A DNA stretch of 5,590 nt, taken from Candidatus Bathyarchaeota archaeon. Lineage in GTDB: Archaea; Thermoproteota; Bathyarchaeia; Bathyarchaeales; Bathycorpusculaceae. The position numbers and the translations under genes are program-made. Every line of letters starts with the position of its first letter. The stretch's first letter is position 1. Below, one piece after another: positions 1 to 4,927 of the stretch. The notes beneath the pieces were generated by a model. The model ran no database searches. It was given only the letters and a program-made list of their open reading frames with translations, and was not told the DNA's origin. The stretch is from assembly GCA_016649625.1 (NCBI GenBank), contig JAENXI010000071.1, forward strand, positions 1 through 5,590. Direction: 5' to 3'.

Positions 1-344
1 TACTAAAGATAATAGCGATGTTTGAAGGAGAGAAAATTGTTTACATAACGGTAGCAGGTCGATCCAATGCGCTTAGTGCATTTGTTGATGCTAATACTTC
101 CAAACCAGTTATTGCATGTCCGCCATACTCAGAAAAGTTTGGGGGGGCTGATATTTTTTCTTCTCTGCGAGTACCAAGTGGTATTGGATCTGTTGTTACA
201 ATTGAACCTGAGGGTGCTGCAATTGTTGCTGCCAAAATATTTGCACTAGAGGATGAAAAGATTAACAAAATAATCAAAGATTATCAGTCTAATAAGAAAA
301 AAACTCTTGCACAAGCTAATGAAAAAATTAGAAAACTGCAGTAA
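1..344 (+). CDS. purE: AIR carboxylase, class II PurE (5'-truncated by window edge)
   Basis: This is the C-terminal part of phosphoribosylaminoimidazole carboxylase, a cytosolic enzyme of de novo purine synthesis. The frame is open from base 3 with no stop before the first ATG at 18, so that ATG is internal and about 113 residues are visible. Visible motifs are VAGRSNALSAFVDANT, PVIACPP and FSSLRVPSGIG. The RSN and PSG versions are those of class II enzymes (the type fused to PurC in animal PAICS). Class I bacterial mutases instead have a GGAAHLPG-type loop and MPRG. By family knowledge, class II enzymes carboxylate AIR directly with CO2, so no PurK is needed. The N-terminal substrate loop lies outside the window. 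The tail is a charged helix ending in two consecutive in-frame TAA stops (342-347). purC follows after 192 bases, consistent with the next pathway step. The family assignment is firm, and the class assignment rests on these motifs. Confidence 0.93.
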   Translation, partial: LKIIAMFEGEKIVYITVAGRSNALSAFVDANTSKPVIACPPYSEKFGGADIFSSLRVPSGIGSVVTIEPEGAAIVAAKIFALEDEKINKIIKDYQSNKKKTLAQANEKIRKLQ

Positions 345-404
345 TAAATCAACAGCCCTTATTCAATTTATTACTTAAAACTTTAAATTAAACTCGAATA
401 TTCA

Positions 405-457
405 AAGAAATAATGAAAATTGGAAAATGTTTTTTAAATTTATTTCATTAATTTCTT
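405..457. repeat. Imperfect inverted repeat (14/15-base arms, one bulge)
   Basis: The left arm AAGAAATAATGAAA (405-418) pairs with the right arm TTTCATTAATTTCTT (443-457). All 14 positions of the left arm match, with one extra base bulged in the right arm, around a 24-base loop. The stem is almost entirely A-T, so an RNA hairpin would be weak. It could be an operator for a dimeric regulator, part of the purE terminator, or chance in AT-rich DNA. Confidence 0.4.
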
Positions 458-476
458 GTTTCATATTGAATAAATC

Positions 477-488
477 GATATAAGCATG
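477..488 (+). promoter_or_regulatory. Possible TATA element for purC
   Basis: The sequence GATATAAGC sits about 55 bases upstream of the purC start codon. An archaeal TATA box here would place transcription start near 505, giving a leader of roughly 30 bases. A competing TTTAAATTTA element lies at about 432-441. AT-rich context makes such matches common, so this is a weak call. Confidence 0.25.
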
Positions 489-536
489 GGCTTCTTTTGA
501 TAGATCAAGAAAAATATTTGTGCGAAGTGGAATTAG

Positions 537-1595
537 ATGGGTAGTGTGAAAGATCTCGAAATAATAAAGAATCCTTCAGAAATAGCGATGGGTATCGGGC
601 GGTTTCACTTTTCAGATCGCTACTCAGTTTTCGATTGGGGTGAAATGCCTGATCAAATTAAAGGAAAAGGTGAAGCCTTATGTCTAATGGGTGCTTATTG
701 TTTTGAAAAATTAGAAGCACAAGGAATAAAGACTCACTATAGAGGCCTAGTTAACAATAATGGTAAAACTGTAACTTTCAAAAAAATAGTTAATCCCACA
801 AATGTAATGGAAGTTAATTTAGTTAATGTTTATCATCCAAAAATGAGAAGAAAAAATAATGGAATGGACTATGATTATAGTCTATACACTCAAAAACTCA
901 AGAATTGTTTAATTCCACTTGAAATCATTTACCGAAACGGATTACCCCAAGGATCATCAGTTTTTAACCGACTCGAGCAAGGTAAGACAACACTAGAAGA
1001 CTTAGGAATAGATCATACTCCTATTCCAGGTGAACATTTCTCAAAACCCATATTTGATGTGAGTACCAAACTTGAAAATAAAGACAGATATTTAACTTGG
1101 GGAAGAGCAAAAAAAATAGCAGGATTAAGTGATACTGAATTAATCGCTATAAAGTCAGTTTTATTGAAAGTAAATTCAACAATAACAAATCTTGTTTCTA
1201 AAGCTGGATTAATAAACGAAGATGGAAAAATTGAGCTAGCTTTTGATAACTTAAGAAAACTAATAATTGTTGATGTGGTTGGTACACTTGATGAGTGTAG
1301 ATTTATGTATAATGGTTTTCACATCAGCAAGGAAATTGTACGACAATTCTATAGAAAAACAAATTGGTATGTGGATGTAGAGAGCTCAAAGAGGACTGCT
1401 GAGCAACAAAATATTAAAAACTGGAAATTGCTATGTAAATCCCAACCACTAAAACTTGACAATAAATTAATCAACATTGTTAGTGGAATGTATATGGCAA
1501 CTACTAACGCGATAACTAAACAGAAATTTTTTGATGTTGATTCCCTTCCAAAAATAATTGAATGTTATAAAGAATACTTGGTTGAGAAAAAATGA
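537..1595 (+). CDS. purC: SAICAR synthetase (PurC), long archaeal form
   Basis: This protein is assigned as phosphoribosylaminoimidazole-succinocarboxamide synthase, which ligates aspartate to CAIR using ATP to give SAICAR. Family signatures are visible in order: GRFHFSDRYSVFDWGEMPD (residues 21-39) with the following KGKGEAL, the EIIYRNGLPQGSS block (129-141) matching the conserved R-N-x-x-x-G-S region, the STKLENKDRY block (176-185), and the GTLDECRF block (249-256). At 352 residues it is much longer than the roughly 240-residue bacterial enzyme. Extra sequence lies in the middle and at the C-terminal end. The start at 537 is bounded by a TAG immediately upstream (534-536); a GTG at 546 (residue 4) is the only close alternative, and the ribosome site is weak. 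The stop overlaps the next gene's ATG by four bases (ATGA), indicating translational coupling with the PurP-like gene. Confidence 0.93.
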   Translation: MGSVKDLEIIKNPSEIAMGIGRFHFSDRYSVFDWGEMPDQIKGKGEALCLMGAYCFEKLEAQGIKTHYRGLVNNNGKTVTFKKIVNPTNVMEVNLVNVYHPKMRRKNNGMDYDYSLYTQKLKNCLIPLEIIYRNGLPQGSSVFNRLEQGKTTLEDLGIDHTPIPGEHFSKPIFDVSTKLENKDRYLTWGRAKKIAGLSDTELIAIKSVLLKVNSTITNLVSKAGLINEDGKIELAFDNLRKLIIVDVVGTLDECRFMYNGFHISKEIVRQFYRKTNWYVDVESSKRTAEQQNIKNWKLLCKSQPLKLDNKLINIVSGMYMATTNAITKQKFFDVDSLPKIIECYKEYLVEKK

Positions 1596-2689
1596 TGAAT
1601 TTAAAAATACGAGAAAGAATCTCAGAATATGATTACAAGAATATTAGAATCGGTGTTTTAGGCTCTCATTCAGCCCTTGAAATAGCTTCAGGAGCTAAAC
1701 AAGAAAGTTTTGAGACTGTAGTTGTTTGTCAAAAAGGAAGAGATAAGACCTATACTAAATACTATAAAAAATTATTTGATCATATTATTTTGTTAGATAA
1801 CTTTGCAGATATTACAAAAGAAGAAAATGTTGAAAAACTTGCGAATCTTAACACAGTTTTTGTACCAAATCGCTCTTTTTCAGTATATGCAGGTTATGAA
1901 GCTATTGAAAAAGAATTTACAATTCCTTTACTAGGAAACAGATACCTGTTACGAACTGAAGAAAGAAATACACCCAGAAATCAGCAATACCTTCTTCAAA
2001 AATCAGGAATTCTTATTCCCAAAATATTCAATTCACCTGAAGAGATAGATCGCCTTGTAATTGTCAAAGTTGCAGAAAAAAAACGTACAATTGAACGTGC
2101 ATTCTTTTATGCAACCTCTACAGAAGAATTTGAGAAAATATCTGCTGATAGAATTAAAAAAGGAATAATAACCAAAGAAGCTTTAGATGAATCGATTATT
2201 GAAGAATATGTTTTAGGGGCAAAATTTAATGCCAATCTATTTTGGTCACCCATAACTAATGAAATTGATTTACTTGGGTTCGATAGACGGATTCAAACTG
2301 ATCTGGATGGTTTACTGGATCTTCCAGCACAAGAACAACTTGATGTTAACATTCCCTCCCAGAATATTGAAATCGGCCATATGGGCGCAACTATGCGTGA
2401 GAGTCAAATAGAAAAAATATTCACTGCAGCAGAACTTTTCATAAAAACCTGCAAACAAGAATACCCGCCTGGTATGATAGGACTTTTTGCCCTACAAGGG
2501 GCAGTTTCAAAGGATTTAAAATTCTATGTTTTTGATTTGAGTCCCCGCGTTCCTGGATGTCCTTGTGTAGAATCAACATCACCTTATATGAAATACAAAT
2601 ATGGTATCGAAGTAGGTCCAGGTAGACGAGTGGCTATGGAAATAAAACTCGCTACAAAAAATAATAGATTAGCGGAAGTGGTAACCTGA
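1592..2689 (+). CDS. purP: Divergent PurP paralogue (FAICAR synthetase-like), ATP site degraded
   Basis: This is a full-length (365 residues) PurP-family protein: an N-terminal domain with the LGSHSAL motif (residues 23-29) followed by an ATP-grasp-like domain. PurP normally makes FAICAR from AICAR, formate and ATP. Overall fold markers are kept: GNR (115-117), EEIDRLVIVK (150-159), EEYVLG (204-209), PAQEQL (245-250), MRES (268-271) and PPGMIG (292-297). However, several positions conserved in canonical PurP are changed. The glycine-rich PGAKGGRGYF loop is replaced by AEKKRTIERAFF (161-172), HGSF by NRSF (93-96), the W of the WE pair after GNR by T (122), and the ESARVxGGTN-type segment by DLSPRVPGCPC (315-325). 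It may therefore have lost or altered ligase activity and could be a partner subunit, a regulator or an enzyme with a new reaction. The gene overlaps purC by four bases and is followed after 14 bases by a canonical purP. A second ATG at 1595 is an equally possible start. The family is certain; the function is not. Confidence 0.85.
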   Translation: MMNLKIRERISEYDYKNIRIGVLGSHSALEIASGAKQESFETVVVCQKGRDKTYTKYYKKLFDHIILLDNFADITKEENVEKLANLNTVFVPNRSFSVYAGYEAIEKEFTIPLLGNRYLLRTEERNTPRNQQYLLQKSGILIPKIFNSPEEIDRLVIVKVAEKKRTIERAFFYATSTEEFEKISADRIKKGIITKEALDESIIEEYVLGAKFNANLFWSPITNEIDLLGFDRRIQTDLDGLLDLPAQEQLDVNIPSQNIEIGHMGATMRESQIEKIFTAAELFIKTCKQEYPPGMIGLFALQGAVSKDLKFYVFDLSPRVPGCPCVESTSPYMKYKYGIEVGPGRRVAMEIKLATKNNRLAEVVT

Positions 2690-2703
2690 AAATCAGTAAA
2701 AAA

Positions 2704-3771
2704 ATGGATAATATACTTCGATCATATAATTCAAAAGAACTATCAATAGGCACTTTGGGTTCACACTCGGCTCTTAATATATTCAAAGGAGCAAAAGAGG
2801 AAGGTTTTAAAACTGTATGTGTCTGCAAACAAGAAAATGCTATAATCTACAAAAAATTCCCTGTGGTCGACGAATTAATTATTGTTAAAGATTTTAATGA
2901 ATTGTTAACGGAATCTCTTCAAGAAAAACTTCGAAGTTTAAACGTTGTTTTGATTCCCCATGGATCTTTTACAGCCTATCTGAGCACTGAAGAACTAATA
3001 AACAATCTTTTTGTACCAATGTTTGGTAATCGCGAACTTCTCCACTGGGAAACTAATCGAGATAAACAAGCAGAATGGCTTCGCCAAGCAGGATTACGTT
3101 TACCTCAAACATTCAAAAAACCAGATGAAATTGACCGTTTAGTAATAGTAAAACTACCTGGAGCAAAAGGTGGAAGAGGATATTTTCTAGCAAATTCGCC
3201 TTCTTCTTTCCGAAAGAAATTTAATGATATGGTAGATCGAGGTCTACTCAGTTCAGAGGACTTAGACAGAGTACACCTTCAAGAATACGTTTTGGGTGTT
3301 AATGTTTATCCTCACTATTTCAGTTCCATACTCAAAAACGACGTGGAATTTTTGGGAGTTGATAAACGATATGAATCAGCAGTTGATTCGATAGGCAAAA
3401 TACCGGCAACTGAACAAATCGAAATAGAAATCAGTCCAACATATACAATAGTAGGTAACATTCCACTTGCTCTGAGAGAATCTTTACTGCCTGAATTGAT
3501 TAGAATGGGCGAAAACGTACATGAAAAAGCCATAGACTTAGCCCCACCCGGAATAATAGGCCCCTTCTGTTTAGAGACAGTAATAACAGATAATTTAGAA
3601 ATTTATACATTTGAAATTTCAGCACGGATCGTCGCCGGAACAAACATCGGAATAGGCACCTCACCTTACGCTTATCTTAGATATGGTGAAAACATGTATA
3701 TGGGCCGGCGCATTGCGCTTGAAATAAAAGAAGCAAAAAATGAAGATAAACTTCAAATGATATTAGCCTAA
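2704..3771 (+). CDS. purP: FAICAR synthetase PurP (formate-dependent), canonical copy
   Basis: This is assigned as 5-formaminoimidazole-4-carboxamide ribonucleotide synthetase. By family knowledge it uses ATP and free formate to formylate AICAR, the archaeal alternative to the folate-dependent PurH transformylase. At 355 residues it has normal length. Motifs in order: LGSHSAL (18-24), PHGSF (85-89), GNRELLHWE (108-116), DRLVIVK (144-150), the glycine-rich PGAKGGRGYF loop (152-161), QEYVLG (193-198), DKRYES (220-225), LRES (257-260), PPGIIGPF (281-288) and FEISARIVAGTN (303-314). All appear intact, so this is the likely catalytic copy. It begins 14 bases after the divergent paralogue, with no clear Shine-Dalgarno sequence in that gap, and probably shares its transcript. 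Sequence blocks shared with the upstream gene show they arose by duplication, but the divergence is extensive, so the duplication is old. Confidence 0.95.
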   Translation: MDNILRSYNSKELSIGTLGSHSALNIFKGAKEEGFKTVCVCKQENAIIYKKFPVVDELIIVKDFNELLTESLQEKLRSLNVVLIPHGSFTAYLSTEELINNLFVPMFGNRELLHWETNRDKQAEWLRQAGLRLPQTFKKPDEIDRLVIVKLPGAKGGRGYFLANSPSSFRKKFNDMVDRGLLSSEDLDRVHLQEYVLGVNVYPHYFSSILKNDVEFLGVDKRYESAVDSIGKIPATEQIEIEISPTYTIVGNIPLALRESLLPELIRMGENVHEKAIDLAPPGIIGPFCLETVITDNLEIYTFEISARIVAGTNIGIGTSPYAYLRYGENMYMGRRIALEIKEAKNEDKLQMILA

Positions 3772-3788
3772 ATGTAGAACATTTCACT

Positions 3789-3823
3789 CTCTTTTTCAGT
3801 ATTTTTTTCTAGTTCTTTTTTCC
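3789..3823 (+). terminator. Oligo-T terminator after purP
   Basis: Three T-runs, T5 (3792-3796), T7 (3802-3808) and T6 (3816-3821), lie within 50 bases after the purP stop. Archaeal transcription commonly ends at such T-tracts without a hairpin. This suggests that the purC-purP-purP transcript stops here. Confidence 0.55.
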
Positions 3824-3830
3824 ATATAGG
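3823..3830 (+). promoter_or_regulatory. Possible TATA element for the small ORF
   Basis: The sequence CATATAGG directly after the T-tracts lies about 45 bases before the ATG at 3870. A start site about 25 bases downstream would give a leader of about 20 bases that includes the GGGAG ribosome site. The match is short, so confidence is low. Confidence 0.25.
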
Positions 3831-3869
3831 ATAAAAGTAAACTATTCTCCTTTACGTTCTGGGAGAAGA

Positions 3870-4055
3870 ATGAAAAAAGATACTTATGGTTGGTTGTTTG
3901 TTGACAAAACTCCTTTGCTCTACAAAAAAAAGAATGTTGATAGACAACAAAAGATAGAAACATGGCTTAATCTTTACCAATTGACTAAAGTGTTGGGAAT
4001 AAACAAACTCAAATTGAAAAAGACAATAAAAACCAGTATTAATTACATAATCTAG
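3870..4055 (+). CDS. Small lysine-rich protein, unknown function
   Basis: I do not recognise this 61-residue ORF. In favour of a real gene: it follows a terminator-like T-tract and a possible TATA element, it has GGGAG (3861-3865) four bases before the ATG, and it runs right up to the stop of the convergent kinase gene. The predicted protein is strongly basic (13 Lys and 1 Arg against 4 acidic residues), has no signal peptide, and ends in a hydrophobic patch. Residues 37-50, around LTKVLGINKLKLKK, could form a helix-turn-helix-like pair of helices, but this is only an impression. Against: it is short, lysine-rich as expected of random AT-rich frames, and overlaps an open frame on the other strand. 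It could be a small nucleic-acid-binding protein or a chance ORF. Confidence 0.38.
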   Translation: MKKDTYGWLFVDKTPLLYKKKNVDRQQKIETWLNLYQLTKVLGINKLKLKKTIKTSINYII

Positions 4056-4927
4056 TATAAACAAGCCTGTAAAACACGGTTAAAATTGTCATTATCCTTT
4101 TTATTTTTATATTTTTTTAATACTTTGAGTATTTTATCCCTATCTCTATTACCTATTAACATCATCACAGTTTTTCCAACTGGTCCATAACCCAAAAAAA
4201 GAAATTGACAAATAGAGGTCACATTGGAAACTTTTCTAGAGATACTTGCGGTTTCAAAATCAACTATAATAGGTTTCATTTTTTTATTAATAATAATATG
4301 CTTAGGTGCTTTACTTAGTTCACCATGATCTAAACCTAAACTATCCAAACGTCTGCATTGATGCAATAAATCTTCAAAGATATTTATCAAGAGTTTCTTT
4401 TCAGAAAATGAATTTAGCCAAAAGGGTAGTAATTCACCATCAACTAATTCCATCAGTAAACAGTTCTTACTTACACTATGAAATTTTGGACCAACTTGAA
4501 CTGAATTAGCTTTTAGAAGCATTTGTGCTTCATGTTGAAGTCCTTTTCTATCAGCGTCTACTCTTCGTATTTTTAGTGCGAGTATCTTTCTAGTTATATT
4601 GGCTTTGATTACAACTCCAACATACCCTTTGCCGAGTATAGGCAAACTAAAAGCATTATTTTTGCCAGCAAAATCAACAGATATAATTCTATGATCTTTC
4701 ATTTCAGAAATTCGTTCATTTAATTCAGTTGCACTAGCTTTTGGATAACAAATAACCGAAGCATAAGGTTCCTCTTCTAGCTTCTCAATTGGAATCCTAA
4801 GTTGCTCCTTCAGTTTTTTATCCCCTTCAAACAGAAATAGTTTGTAATATATAATAAATATGATAGGGGTTCTCCATTCATTATGAATTAAATTATGTGG
4901 GTTTGAGGAATGCCAAAATTTAGACAA
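4052..4927 (-). CDS. Predicted Ser/Thr protein kinase, COG2112-like (RIO/atypical kinase fold)
   Basis: This is an archaeal protein-kinase-like protein. With numbering from the most upstream standard start codon (a TTG at 4927), the visible parts are: the PYASVICYPKAS segment (54-65) typical of this family; a glycine-rich loop LGKGYVG (98-104); the nucleotide-binding lysine in ALKIRR (K119); a glutamate partner in HEAQML (E133); a hinge MELVDGE (159-165); a catalytic-loop equivalent HGELSKAPKH (201-210); and a DFE in place of DFG (223-225), where D223 should bind metal. Substrate is unknown. The TTG start is doubtful: it lies inside EF-2 and adds about 40 residues of unlike sequence. In-frame CTG (4813) and ATT (4795) each follow a good ribosome site and fit the family better, giving 253 or 247 residues. 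The gene is head-to-head with EF-2, and A-runs at 4028-4032, 4017-4021 and 3924-3931 (T-runs on its strand) could end its transcript. Confidence 0.85.
   Translation of the reverse strand: MSKFWHSSNPHNLIHNEWRTPIIFIIYYKLFLFEGDKKLKEQLRIPIEKLEEEPYASVICYPKASATELNERISEMKDHRIISVDFAGKNNAFSLPILGKGYVGVVIKANITRKILALKIRRVDADRKGLQHEAQMLLKANSVQVGPKFHSVSKNCLLMELVDGELLPFWLNSFSEKKLLINIFEDLLHQCRRLDSLGLDHGELSKAPKHIIINKKMKPIIVDFETASISRKVSNVTSICQFLFLGYGPVGKTVMMLIGNRDRDKILKVLKKYKNKKDNDNFNRVLQACLY
4845..4860. promoter_or_regulatory. Putative bidirectional TATA region for EF-2 and the kinase
   Basis: TAATATATAATAAATA contains a symmetrical TATATA (4848-4853) and reads as a TATA box on both strands. On the + strand it lies about 60 bases before the EF-2 ATG, giving a leader of roughly 35 bases. 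On the - strand it would start transcription near 4825, just upstream of the CTG/ATT candidate starts of the kinase and well inside the frame that begins at TTG 4927. This is inferred from position and base composition. Confidence 0.45.

Larger units (their letters stand above)
345..536. other. Intergenic region between purE and purC
   Basis: This 192-base stretch is very AT-rich and shows no credible coding frame. It contains an imperfect inverted repeat (405-457), a T6 run at 430-435 inside its loop, and a TATA-like element near purC. It may separate the purE transcript from the purC-purP-purP transcript, or it may be a leader within one operon. The sequence alone does not decide. I see no recognisable riboswitch or tRNA-like fold. 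Confidence 0.6.

Noticed and set aside
18..20. ATG at 18 as the purE start
   Set aside because: The frame is open to the window edge, and the essential N-terminal half of PurE must lie upstream, so this methionine is internal.
67..249. Second + strand frame of 60 codons within purE
   Set aside because: It overlaps purE in another frame, is leucine-rich without motif structure, and has no ribosome site.
41..277. Minus-strand open frame of 78 codons opposite purE
   Set aside because: It lies wholly within the well-supported purE coding region and shows no recognisable motif, so it is a shadow frame.
345..536. Riboswitch or small RNA gene in the purE-purC gap
   Set aside because: The region is nearly all A/T, with only one weak inverted repeat and no recognisable conserved aptamer core or tRNA-like arms.
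3315..3533. Minus-strand open frame of 72 codons inside the canonical purP
   Set aside because: The opposite frame encodes conserved PurP motifs, and this is a shadow with no start context.
3852..4064. Minus-strand open frame of 70 codons opposite the small basic ORF
   Set aside because: It overlaps the end of the kinase in another frame, contains mostly hydrophobic shadow codons from A/T runs, and has no ribosome site. The + strand ORF has better start context.
4306..4509. Plus-strand open frame of 67 codons inside the kinase gene
   Set aside because: The minus strand here encodes the kinase catalytic motifs, so this is a shadow.
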